Shown: positions 1-9,707 of the stretch, piece after piece
Layout: each line of letters starts with the position of its first letter
Position numbering within the stretch: the first letter of the stretch is position 1
Assembly (NCBI GenBank): GCA_900323505.1
Contig: OOIN01000008.1
Span: 620,001-684,000, forward strand
Source of the DNA: Ustilago trichophora
Lineage: Eukaryota > Basidiomycota > Ustilaginomycetes > Ustilaginales > Ustilaginaceae
Direction: 5' to 3'
Length of the DNA stretch: 64,000 nt
The notes under the pieces: model-generated
Seen by the model: the letters and a program-made list of their open reading frames with translations, nothing else
What the model was told of the DNA's origin: nothing
The model's database searches: none
Translations under genes and position numbers: made by a program

Positions 1-497
1 CTCCGAAACGCCTCTTGTGCTGTCCTGTGCTCTGCCAATATCAGCAGACACACAGAGAAAGATGGCGAACCGGATCAATGTGTACAAGGCCATGTTCGAG
101 GCGAGAGGGTACTCGCAAATGGAAGAGTTTTCTGTGGTGGCAAGAGGTTGCAGCGCCCCTAGGACAGGAAGGCGGTAGAAGCGTTGCGCGGCTTGAAAGA
201 AGGAGGCGAATTAGACACACTCTGCACTGCATGCTCTCTGGGTAGCCCAGCGCAAGTGAGCAGCAGCAACGCGTTTGGCAACCGGAGGGCTTGACTGGCC
301 CGGTCTCGCTTGTCGCCTCTAAATTTGGCTGGATTTGGCTGGATTTGGGGCTCACCACTCTCTGTGTCGAGATACGTCGGTCGTCGGCCCTTTGCCTTTT
401 GCCCGTCCGTCTGCCTGTCCGCAATTCCGCTTGCGTCGCTTGCATGCTTGTGCGCCAGTCAAGTCACTTCGGAAGCCACACTTGTGCTCCTCCCTTT

Positions 498-504
<7 letters not shown>

Positions 505-530
<26 letters not shown>
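505..530. repeat. (CT)13 microsatellite
   Basis: Uninterrupted CT dinucleotide tract in the upstream region of the Ras gene, read directly from the sequence. Pyrimidine tracts are common in fungal promoters and leaders; its length is likely polymorphic between strains (inference). Confidence 0.9.
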
Positions 531-622
531 GACACTCTGACACTCTGACTCTCCGTCTCTCTCTCGCTCAACCTCTCCTTTCGGCTCGAGCCACTCGGAT
601 ACAACACGATCCTTGCTCCTCT

Positions 623-649
623 ATCATCATCATCATCATCATCATCATC
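623..649. repeat. (ATC)9 microsatellite
   Basis: Nine uninterrupted ATC triplets in the presumed Ras leader, about 820 bp before the start codon. It is read as poly-His in one frame, which is the origin of a spurious short open frame there. Confidence 0.9.
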
Positions 650-1471
650 TCTCTTTCACCAAAACCGCCACCTCGTTTCCATTCTCTGCTCCTTTCTCCA
701 TACTTTCTTCTTCTTCATCACCACCACCACCACCACAGCCACCCTCACCACAATACACACGCCTAACGTTTCCATATACCCCGGCCGATTCCGCTGTCGT
801 ACAAAGCACACGCATCTCGTCCACTCTGCATCGCTGCTCATCCTCGCGTCTCGCCGCTAGTTTTACGACACCATCGCAAAACATACTTGCGGTGCAACCA
901 GTGGCGGTTAAGCAATCTTCCCCCAGCGCCCTGCAGCTCCCCTTTCAGATCTGATTACAGGACAATCGACTAATTCAGCGTCCTTGAACCAGCTGCGCAG
1001 TACAAGGGCAAGCTTCCTCGACAGCACTGATCAGCTCTCAGCACACGTCGCTCTCGATCGAGTGTTAGCCGCTGCTCTGCACGCACCGACGCAACCGCTT
1101 ATTCTCGCAACCGGCGTTTGCTCATCGCATCGGCTCAATTGGCTGTACCGCTGCTCACGGACCCCTCCGAAACCAGCACCGTGCCATCCCCTTCCACGAA
1201 TTCGCATTCCGTCTATCACACGCGTTGCCATTCACATACAAGCGCTCGCCCATTCGTTCCCTTTGGTCCCGAACGCCACCGACTCTACCGACACTGCACG
1301 CCCTTTCCCAGCTTTGCCTCACACACGAGCAACACTCACCTGGGTCACATCTTCCACGACAACTCCGCTTTTGCTGTGACAGATTTCTGCGCTGCACGCT
1401 ACCGGCACACACATCACCTTTTGCATTCAGCATAACTACGGCCAATCCTGCGCCGCAAATCGTTGCCCAAC

Positions 1472-2050
1472 ATGAGCGGCAAAATGATGATCTACAAGCT
1501 CGTCGTGCTCGGAGATGGAGGTGTTGGAAAGACAGCTTTGACCATCCAGCTCTGTCTCAACCACTTTGTCGAGACTTATGACCCCACCATCGAAGACTCG
1601 TATCGTAAACAGACCGTTATCGACGATCAACCATGCATGCTCGAGGTCCTCGACACCGCAGGTCAGGAGGAGTACACGGCGCTCAGAGATCAATGGATCC
1701 GCGAAGGTGAAGGTTTCCTGCTCGTCTACTCGATCTCGGCGAGAGCGACGTTCGAACGCGTAGAGCGATTCCGCAGTCAAATTTCCCGCGTCAAAGATCA
1801 AGAACCACATACAGTCCCCATCATGCTCGTCGGGAATAAGTGCGACAAGGTCAATGAAAGAGAGGTCTCAAGAGAAGAGGGTCAAGCGCTGGCACACCGT
1901 CTCGGCTGCAAGTTTATCGAGTCAAGCGCCAAGACGTGCGTCAACGTTGAACGGGCTTACTATACGGTGGTGCGCATGATTCGTGAGCAGAGGGAGGGAA
2001 CCACAACGCACAAGAAGGAGAAGAAAAAGTCACGCTGCAACATTCTTTAA
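1472..2050 (+). CDS. ras2: Ras-family small GTPase
   Basis: This 192-residue protein is a canonical Ras GTPase, a membrane-anchored molecular switch that couples nutrient or pheromone signals to cAMP and MAPK pathways. Visible landmarks: P-loop GDGGVGKT at residues 14-21, effector loop YDPTIEDSY at 36-44, switch [10 protein letters not shown] at 61-68 with the catalytic Gln at 65, NKCD guanine-specificity loop near 119-122, a lysine-rich tail, and a C-terminal CNIL CAAX box for farnesylation. The start is the ATG at 1472; an in-frame TTG nine bases upstream is not a credible start. There is no intron in the coding region. It is closer to the filamentous-fungal RasB type and the U. maydis Ras2 type (as remembered) than to fungal Ras1, so the symbol is a best guess. 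No second Cys near the CAAX box suggests membrane binding through the polybasic tail. Confidence 0.95.
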   Translation: MSGKMMIYKLVVLGDGGVGKTALTIQLCLNHFVETYDPTIEDSYRKQTVIDDQPCMLEVLDTAGQEEYTALRDQWIREGEGFLLVYSISARATFERVERFRSQISRVKDQEPHTVPIMLVGNKCDKVNEREVSREEGQALAHRLGCKFIESSAKTCVNVERAYYTVVRMIREQREGTTTHKKEKKKSRCNIL

Positions 2051-4223
2051 GGCGCTTCTCGACTTTTGTTTTCACGATACCACCTGCATCTGCACACATC
2101 GTGTCTTTTGTCTGGTTGGTCGGATTGCAGTTGGTGGCGAGGGTGGAAGGAGTAAGAGCGTGTAGCGTCAAAGGAGGTATGGGAGGCTGTTGAGCCAGCA
2201 AAAGCGCCGTCATTACTGGTTAATCCGCCAGTTCTACGATCGCCGGTCAATCCGACGACTGGGCCGTCCCTGGAGCTGGGGATTCAGATCTGGAGCACAA
2301 AGTCACTCTCGGCCATCTTCCGATTGCAACACTTGACGGTCGCTCGGCTCACCTCTCTCTTTCCAAATCGCCTTTGACTCGACTCCAGCACCGACACAGC
2401 ACGCTCTCCATCACATGTCCACTCACCAACTCGCCACCCAGTACCCCATCCACCCATCTCTTATCTCTCTCTCTCTCTCTCTCCACCATCCCCAACATTG
2501 AACTTTCACTTTTTCTTTTCCACTCCTTTTGATTCACATCTTCTCTACATGTCAGATACACTTTTCCTCTTCTTTTCCTCTTCCTTTCACCCTCTTTTTT
2601 TCTGCTCGTTGCTTGCTGATTCGCTTGTTTACTTTTCTTCTGGTTGCTGACGAATTGAGTGTTTGCTGTTATGCCCTTTGTATTGTCTTGTTCAACCTTG
2701 ATCGGGGTGTTGAGGCGTGCGAGCTACAGATTGTTCGATGGCAGATGTGTGAGTTGCGAACCTAACCCATCAGTGAACGGGATGAGATGGCCATTAACTA
2801 CTACAAAATCAGCATTGGGATTTGAAATGACTGAAACAGCATCACCTCGACCAGGGTTCGGTAACGTTCAAGTTGGACGATTGAATGCGTCGACTCTTGA
2901 TCGGCATACACCACAATGCAGCTGATACAGTTTGACTCACACATAGGACTACGATGCGTGTTGTAAGGTTATGAGGGGTGGAGTTATTTGGTGTAGGAGA
3001 AAGAACTGTTCTTGCCTACGTTGATTCGGTTTGTTTGAATCAAGTCCCTCTTTTAGAATCGACTCTGACTCGCTTTCGAATTCGCACTCTCGAACAGTTG
3101 TGCGTTTGTTGTCATGCTGTCCAACGTAGCTAAAATATGCCCCGCGGCTTTGGCTTCGGCTGCAGGGTCCACGTCCTAACGCCTTCCGGGCCGATCACAT
3201 GCTTAGGTCTGGACAAGGCACGGCGTGCGGATCTCAACACTCGGCCCAGAATCTTCTTAATGGGATAGAATAGAGAGCTTTTGGCTTTGCTTTGTGATTG
3301 AAAGCTGCTTTTATCCATGTCTACAACCATACAAACGTACACACAGGGTGGGAAGAGGGGAGAGAGTTGACCCCTCGGAAAGCCTGTATGATTGCTTGGT
3401 GTGCACTTGGAAAGCATACGCAGAGGTAGAGGTGGACGGTCGATCGTCTCGAAGCCAAATGAAAGACTGGAACACAACGTACAGAGTGAAAGAAGAAAGG
3501 AGAGAGTTCGGAATGAGAGAAAGCCGATTGTTCACATAGTTGAGAAGATGGAGGAGCGGAAGCAAGAAGGAAAAAGACAAAAAAAAAAAAAAGAAGAGGG
3601 GATCGATGTGAGAGATTGTGACAAAGAAAGATGGGCCAAAGCTTATTGTTCGTGGGATGTGATCGTGTTTGTTTGAGATAGATTGTCGGGGAGGAGCGGG
3701 TGTAGGTTGAGGATGGAAGGTGTTATGGGATGGTTTGTGATGGTCTGAGGGAGAATTATGGAAACAAAAGTGGCGTGAATGGAAATAAACGGCCAAAAGA
3801 TTCGTTGACTTTGGTGAGCAATACGAGCGCTATGACACTAACGAACTTCTCCACGAGAGAGCATAATGACAAGACTGTCTCCGCCAACCAACCGTGGAAG
3901 AAAAGCAGCATCGAAAAAGGATCGATGCAGCAACGTCACCATCACCAAAAACGAACTTATCGCCGAAGCCTTCTTCTGCACCCAAGCATTTTGATGGCGA
4001 TAGCACCATCAAATCGCTTTTGTAGCAGCGTCTGAACGAGCGAATTGTGCTCTCTGGAGAGGGATGTGTCACTGACGTTGATCCTTTTCTTGGCCATCTT
4101 TCCGACAATGGCTGTTTGGCGGAGCTGAACCTTGCAACACGCACACCCCAATGACGAAGATATCACCAGCACTAACCCTCTTACATCTTTATTCCTCAAC
4201 CTCGACCCGAATCCCGTCTCGCA
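2051..4223. other. Gene-free region between converging genes
   Basis: The region lies between the 3' ends of the Ras gene (+) and the zinc-finger gene (-). It holds a (CT) tract at about 2464-2482, long T-rich stretches around 2510-2600 and an A14 run at about 3579-3592. The open frames here are phenylalanine- or serine-rich translations of these tracts. I see no motif, splice pattern or conserved protein that supports a gene. Confidence 0.55.
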
Positions 4224-5828
4224 TCACATCCTAACCAACCTCGCCTTCGCCCCAACCTTCCCTTTCGCCCCTGACCCACGACAAGATTCCAACCGAGCCG
4301 CCAGTGCAGGATGCTTCTTCCTCAAATGTCTCTGTAGATCCCTCTTGTAAAAGTACCTTCCTCCACAGCCCGATACGCTGCAGTGATAGCTTCGAACCCG
4401 CGGAGACACGTGAACCTGCTTATGCTCGTTCAAATTGTGCATGCTGGAAAAGATTTTGGCGCATCCGGAAAAGTTGCATTTCAGCGGGGTCACCGTTGCA
4501 GCGCCAGTGGTGCCGATGGTGGCAAGTCGTGATGCAGGAAAGGTGGAGGGTGCGGCGAGGATTGGTGCTGTAGTGTTGGTATGGGGAGATGGGACACGAA
4601 AGGTGGAAGGGAAGTGGACTGCTTTTTGGTGCGAGTGCAGTTCGTGGGTGCTAGTGAAGATTCGGGTGCAAGAAGGGGCGTCGCATTTGTAGAGCTGGAT
4701 GGAGGGTTCGCTGGCAGTTTGGGGGGCAGTATTGCTGTTGAGCACGCCTACGTGGGATTTTGGTGCGATGATTGTTGGAGGGACAGTCGTCGACGGATTG
4801 TGATACAAGGATACCTTGAACGGGTCCAGGGTGGAGGAATGCATCTTGGGATGTTGGAAAGGCGCCATTCTAGGATCACCACCTTCCTGAAACCCCTGAT
4901 ACCCAACCTCACCGATGAACGGCTGACAACCCTGTGCGAGTGGAGGGACCGGAAGAGGAGGCGAGGGAGTCTTGCGAAATGCATCGCAAGCAACAGGCGT
5001 ATCACCAGCACCGGTGAGATCGATCATCGAAGACCAGTCTTCCGATGCGACGCTGGTGTCCGAGATCGAAGCTGGTTGACTGAGATCAGAAATCGTCCCT
5101 TGGGAGTCGACCAAACCGAAACTGTGCGCTGAAGAGTAGCGACTGCCGTCAAACTTGGCAAAGTCGTACAAGCTCAGCTCGTCATTTTCTTGCTTGACAA
5201 GGTCAGGATGGTACGATCCATGTGGCAAGGGTTCGAGTGCGTGACTGTGTGTTTCCGCAGGACATATGGCCGAGGGGAAGCTGTCTAGCTCCACGAAGGG
5301 CTGTTGAGATGGAGCTGCGGCAAAACATGGTGAACACAAGGCTGGTCTTTCGGAATGACCCAAGAACCACTCGGCGGAAATGCCTACGCAAAGAGGACCG
5401 TTTGACATGCCTCCTGCTCCAGCAGCCTCTGTCGGTGGAAAGTTTTGTGCGGAAATTGGTTTGGGAGCCTCCTCGAAGGATTCCAGTTCCGTCTTTACCC
5501 GCTTGGTCTGGCTGGGGACCGTAGGAGGCTTCAACAGAGGATCGTTGATGTCATCCTCAATCGAGATCACGCACGAAGAGGGGGGAGTGTCCAACGTTGC
5601 CAGTTCTGGAGGGCGCACATTGTCAAGAGGTGCAGTCTGATTCCCCGACAGAGAGCGCAATTCCTCCCTCATCGGCGGAGAGCGATGCAGCATCCGCAGG
5701 GCTTGGGAAACGAGACTCGACTGAGCTCCCATCACCGCCGACTGAAGTGCGTCCAATTTCTCGTTGTCATGACCAGGCCGAGTCGTGTCTGGTATAGGGC
5801 TTGCTGACCATTCTCGCGATGCCTTCAT
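4224..5828 (-). CDS. C2H2 zinc-finger protein, probable transcription factor
   Basis: A 534-residue protein with three C2H2 fingers at the C-terminus: residues about 380-405 (C-x4-C-x12-H-x4-H), 449-473 (C-x4-C-x12-H-x3-H) and 481-506 (C-x5-C-type spacing with H-x4-H). The roughly 370-residue N-terminal part is acidic and Ser/Pro-rich, with short hydrophobic-acidic patches that could activate transcription (inference). A basic Lys/Arg/Gly tail follows the last finger. The start is the ATG at 5828; no intron is needed. The x4 spacing between cysteines is typical of the TFIIIA/GLI/ZAP1-like group. I do not recognise a specific orthologue, so target genes are unknown. It faces Ras tail to tail across 2.2 kb. 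Confidence 0.85.
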   Translation of the reverse strand: MKASREWSASPIPDTTRPGHDNEKLDALQSAVMGAQSSLVSQALRMLHRSPPMREELRSLSGNQTAPLDNVRPPELATLDTPPSSCVISIEDDINDPLLKPPTVPSQTKRVKTELESFEEAPKPISAQNFPPTEAAGAGGMSNGPLCVGISAEWFLGHSERPALCSPCFAAAPSQQPFVELDSFPSAICPAETHSHALEPLPHGSYHPDLVKQENDELSLYDFAKFDGSRYSSAHSFGLVDSQGTISDLSQPASISDTSVASEDWSSMIDLTGAGDTPVACDAFRKTPSPPLPVPPLAQGCQPFIGEVGYQGFQEGGDPRMAPFQHPKMHSSTLDPFKVSLYHNPSTTVPPTIIAPKSHVGVLNSNTAPQTASEPSIQLYKCDAPSCTRIFTSTHELHSHQKAVHFPSTFRVPSPHTNTTAPILAAPSTFPASRLATIGTTGAATVTPLKCNFSGCAKIFSSMHNLNEHKQVHVSPRVRSYHCSVSGCGGRYFYKRDLQRHLRKKHPALAARLESCRGSGAKGKVGAKARLVRM

Positions 5829-7632
5829 GAATCAACCACTTTGTTCCTTTTTGTTTTTCGTAATTTCAAACGAATGTCGCTTAAGAGGCCTGGTCAAAGG
5901 AGTGTCTAAGGGGTTGCCCAAAACGTACGGCAGTCGTGTGTTTAGCTCGTGCTAATTGTCTGTCGTTATGGTCAGGCAATCGGCGTGTTTTCTAGAGTTG
6001 TTCGCTTTTATGCCTGGCGACAAAAACCCAAAGCGTGTGTTGTGTCCTACTTTGAAACCCCCTGATGTCCATAACGCCCGCGGTTGGGTTTTCCACATCC
6101 TCAAAGGCCTTGTTTACACCCTCCCCGTGACCTATGGACGAGGAAGAAAGGGGATGTTTTCCGTTCCGTCTCGTCACAATGTTGTCAAACAAGATCCAAC
6201 TGGTCTGTGCAACATGCCTTCCGTTCGAGTCAATCTCAAAGCTTACTCTTGTGTAGCTTAGCCTTTCCGTCTACAGACGGGGCTCTTGGCGTTGCCCAGG
6301 TCTGGTCTGTATGGCGACGGATGACGATGCAAAATGGATTTGGAAGGGTCGAGAATGAGGATGAGAGCGCTTAAGTTGCAAAATCCTTACCTAAAGTGGA
6401 ATATTGCATCAGTACTGATTGTGGCAAAAACTTGGCTGTTTCACAACTCTGCTGGTTGATCAATCCCGAACTTCGGGGTGATTCTGGACATCTTCGGGCG
6501 ATTTCCCGAACTTCAGAGGGTCATTCTGGTTTGAGCACCGTTTTGTCGGTTGTTGAACAAAGTTTCAGGCGAAAAGACCGAACTGGACCGAATTAAAACC
6601 AAAAAGCCAGAACTGATGAAGCTTTGACAGAAATCACGAATGGGATGCCTCCAAACGGGTTGGGAGACATTGCAGATTCGGTTGACTTGTGTTTTTTACT
6701 CAAGCTCCCGTTTCGATCTCATCACAAGGCGGAACAATCGGTCGCGCGAGTATGATTCGCTCAGAAGCCACCCCGATGAGATGAGGTCGCGCGAAAACCC
6801 TCAACCCACATTGCCTTGAACGGTAATGGGTGAGCCTACCGACACGAGAACCGGCGGTGCTGTCGGGCGGTCGTGAAATTGGTAGGGTTGGGACAGGCGC
6901 CGTCGGGGGATGGCGCGAAATGCTTGCCTCGAGGTCATTATCGCCGCCTATAATTGCTCTTTAACCAGCGATTGTCCAATTAGCGCGTTCGAACCCGCGA
7001 AGCCGCGGTCGAGCCTGCGAAGTCGTGTGCGGATTGTCGAGAAGTCGGTGGGGTCCTACCAGCTCCGCGGCCCTCCTGGTAAAGTCGCGGGTCTCAGCGT
7101 ATTCCAGCAACGACGAAGTCGCCCATCCCACGACTCCCACGACTCTCGCGCCGAGAGCTTCACCTTGACCTTGAGACTCGCGCGAACCATGTTGACCACA
7201 AACACATCTCACAGTCTGTCAGACATTCTGTCGCCGTCAGAAACCCTTTGTCTCAAGCCGCAACTTTCACAGCATCCGCAGTTGTCCTGTCGCTTCCTCG
7301 GTCGGTGACAAAACACTCGTATGTCACAAATTTTTGTTACCAACGACCGTGCTCTACACACACAAAAACCCACCGTTGACTGTTACATCCGTCGGAAGCA
7401 TGTAACACCACAAACACAACAATAAGATAATCGTACGACTTTTGAGTGATCGCTTGTAACATTGTTTGACGCTCCAGACAGCAAAGATAAGCTTGTACGT
7501 AGCGTTTCTATTGCCTAGGTGGAGGTGGTACGATTGCAAACAGCTGTCAATGTCTTGTACTGCTCACAGCTGCTTAGGGATGACCATATAGAGCCTGAAT
7601 TGTGTACAGCAGCGGTGGCATGAGAACAGCCC
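5829..7632. other. Intergenic region with TCGCGCGA and GTTAC motif clusters
   Basis: No coding gene is supported between the zinc-finger start and the Vta1 stop. The stretch contains an imperfect direct repeat around 6465-6530 (two versions of CCCGAACTTC with a following TTCTGG), three copies of the palindrome TCGCGCGA at 6742, 6787 and 7178, and a cluster of GTTAC/GTAAC motifs at 7334-7462. It may hold the zinc-finger promoter plus the Vta1 terminator or a noncoding transcript; the sequence alone cannot say. Confidence 0.5.
7381..7407. repeat. Inverted repeat TGTTACAT / ATGTAACA
   Basis: Perfect 8-bp inverted repeat, arms at 7381-7388 and 7400-7407, separated by 11 bp. Two more GTTAC/GTAAC-containing motifs lie nearby at about 7334 and 7455. 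This spacing, about two helical turns centre to centre, suits a dimeric DNA-binding protein (inference). It lies 3' of the Vta1 coding region. Confidence 0.6.
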
Positions 7633-9180
7633 TCAAGCAGTGGTTCTGCCCTCCAGAATATCCAACGCCTGCCTGAGCTGGATTCGAGCCGTTTCGAGAT
7701 CCTCAAAGTCGACTGCGCTTGCTGCTCCTTTGGCGAGCTTTTGCACTCGAGTGGAGAGCTTTGGATCCAGGCTCTCTGGGTATGCGATCGCCTGTAGAGG
7801 TGGCGGCGGTGGAATTGCAGGTGCAGATGGTGCAGTGCGGATTGGTGTAGATGCAGGTCCTGTGATATGTCCCAATGAGCTTGCGGTAGGCGGCGCCGAC
7901 GGAATGAAAGGACCGCCGGCGTGTGCGCCGGGCAGTTGACCAGGAGTCGTAGGCAGGCTCGGGGCGGTGGGAGAGCGCGGCGGGTCGATCCTTTCGATGG
8001 CGGGATGGCTATCAAGCCCACCGCTGAGCGATGGAGGGTGATCCGACGGTACGGATGGCAGCACTGAGTCGTGAGGAGCAGCGTCTCCTTGATCTGTCGT
8101 TGGCGCATTGGGCAAACCCCAGAAAGAGGCAGGTACAGCGCCAGGTCCAGCGGCAGCTTGATCGAGACCTGGACTTCCTGACAGCTGCTGATGTGCGCTG
8201 ATCGGTGGGATGGGCATGCCGTCCCTCTGAGGCGGAATTGGAAGCGGACGTGCACCAGGACTCGAGCCAAGGCCCAAAGTGAAACTGCTCGAAGGCTGTA
8301 CCTGAGGTCGATCTTCTTGTTGCGCAGAGGAGCTACTGCGTGACATGGCTTCGGCGGGCTTGTTGCTGCTGCTCTTCCACATCTCTTCGGCATCGGGCGA
8401 AGCGCTATCGAGCGGATAGGTTTCGGTGGGTGCACTTGGTGCAGGGAGGACAGCGTGGCTGGTTGAGCTGCTTCCGCGGGACATGGCGAGATCGTTTGAT
8501 GGCAGAACATCGCGTAGAGCATCAGCAGCGCTTGCAGAGCTTGGATTGGCTGAAGGTTCTTCCGGAGCTGCAGTGGTAAGCTTGGCCATCTCTCTGGCAA
8601 GATACTCTTGCTCCTCCTTGTCATCGACTGCAGAAGGTCCCATCGCAGCTTCGAGATTTGCCGCCTCAAGCTTTGGATCACCGCCTGCAGGGCCCGCCTG
8701 AGGCTTCCTGCCCTCTTTGAAAGCTTTCGCAATGTCTGCTGCCTTCCACTTGGAGTATTTGATCTTCTCGTGCATCTCCGGCTCGAGCGTGCCAAAGATC
8801 TTGAGCAGCTCGATAAACTGACTTGCAGCGAGGAACTTTTTCGCCGTTGCTCTTGTTGCTTTTCCTGCACGATCTTCGTTATCTGCACCGACAAAGACCT
8901 TAAGCGCAAAGTTTTCGACGTACGCCGAGCTGGCCGCATCGTTGGTCACGGCGTCGTTGTCTGCGAGTTTGGCTTTGAGGTCTTCGAGCGTGTCCATGAG
9001 GGTGAGGAGGTACATTTTGGCTTCGGTCTCTTTGGCATTTCCAGAAATGCCGAGCTGAGCTGCATAGTAGCAGCACCAATAGGCGATGACCTTGTCTGCG
9101 GTGCGAAGCTCGTTTGCTCGTTGGACAAAAGGTAGGACGACTTTGAGTTCCGCGGGTGGGTTGGGGAGTGGTTCATCCAT
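7633..9180 (-). CDS. VTA1: Vta1/LIP5-like ESCRT-III/Vps4 cofactor
   Basis: This 515-residue protein matches the Vta1 family, which activates the AAA ATPase Vps4 during multivesicular-body sorting at endosomes. The N-terminal about 165 residues form the paired MIT-like helices, recognisable from the opening ELKVVLPFVQRANEL, the YWCCYYAAQLGI segment and the FIELLKIFG segment. A long Pro/Ser-rich linker of about 300 residues follows. The last about 45 residues are the conserved C-terminal dimerisation domain that binds Vps4 (segment DFEDLETARIQLRQALDIL). I chose the ATG at 9180; the frame stays open upstream without further homology, so a longer start is unlikely. The disordered linker is longer than in yeast Vta1 (330 residues total), which is common in basidiomycetes. 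Confidence 0.88.
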   Translation of the reverse strand: MDEPLPNPPAELKVVLPFVQRANELRTADKVIAYWCCYYAAQLGISGNAKETEAKMYLLTLMDTLEDLKAKLADNDAVTNDAASSAYVENFALKVFVGADNEDRAGKATRATAKKFLAASQFIELLKIFGTLEPEMHEKIKYSKWKAADIAKAFKEGRKPQAGPAGGDPKLEAANLEAAMGPSAVDDKEEQEYLAREMAKLTTAAPEEPSANPSSASAADALRDVLPSNDLAMSRGSSSTSHAVLPAPSAPTETYPLDSASPDAEEMWKSSSNKPAEAMSRSSSSAQQEDRPQVQPSSSFTLGLGSSPGARPLPIPPQRDGMPIPPISAHQQLSGSPGLDQAAAGPGAVPASFWGLPNAPTTDQGDAAPHDSVLPSVPSDHPPSLSGGLDSHPAIERIDPPRSPTAPSLPTTPGQLPGAHAGGPFIPSAPPTASSLGHITGPASTPIRTAPSAPAIPPPPPLQAIAYPESLDPKLSTRVQKLAKGAASAVDFEDLETARIQLRQALDILEGRTTA

Positions 9181-9707
9181 GTTTATCGTCTGCCGTCGGA
9201 AGCGAGAGTCGACCGCACTTTGTGTTGATTGGAGCGAGGAGAGTATAAGATGCGGATGCGAACTGCTATCGGTCTCACTTTTGAGCGATGGCTGGATGAG
9301 ATGATGAGGCAGTGAAAGAGGATGGACGCAAGGTTGATGTGCGAGGTGGTCTTGGAAAGTGTCGCTCAACTGGACTGTGCACGCGTTTCGGAAAGGCGGC
9401 ACAATTCCAGTCTTCCTCCACACAGCCTAGCCTCCAAATGCGCTTTCCGCGGACACAGTACTGTAACAAGCAAGAAGACCCTGATTGCAACCTTTTTCCG
9501 CTGAAATCAAGGCATAGGCTCAGTCGTCACTCTGCACTTCCACGACGAACATACCGGAAATCGTTATGGTCTGTAATGAAAGCAACATTTGGATTCTGTA
9601 GAGGTACAAGAGCGAGATCAAAATAGAGGCGTACGGAACAGCAGTGACAACGAGGGGCCAGATCAGAGGAGACAAGAGGGAATCATGGAACGAGAATCGT
9701 GTTTGGG
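9181..9707. other. Intergenic, Vta1 promoter and MCM4 terminator
   Basis: About 530 bp between the Vta1 start and the MCM4 stop, both on the minus strand. No gene, repeat or strong motif was seen. It should contain the Vta1 promoter and MCM4 polyadenylation signals. Confidence 0.5.

Larger units (their letters stand above)
1..1471. promoter_or_regulatory. Ras upstream region with simple repeats
   Basis: No gene is supported here. The stretch is C/T-rich on the plus strand from about 480 onward, as expected for a long leader or promoter of the Ras gene that starts at 1472. It contains a (CT)13 microsatellite at 505-530, an (ATC)9 tract at 623-649 and a CAC-rich run near 718-740. The short open frames here are low-complexity translations of these repeats. 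The far left end may belong to a neighbouring gene outside the window. Confidence 0.5.

Noticed and set aside
3311..3796. 161-codon minus-strand frame
   Set aside because: Phe/Ser/His-rich translation of T-rich repeats, no ATG context or family signal.
7515..8939. 474-codon minus-strand frame overlapping Vta1
   Set aside because: Ser/Arg/Leu-rich alternative frame of the Vta1 gene; the Vta1 frame has recognisable domains at both ends.
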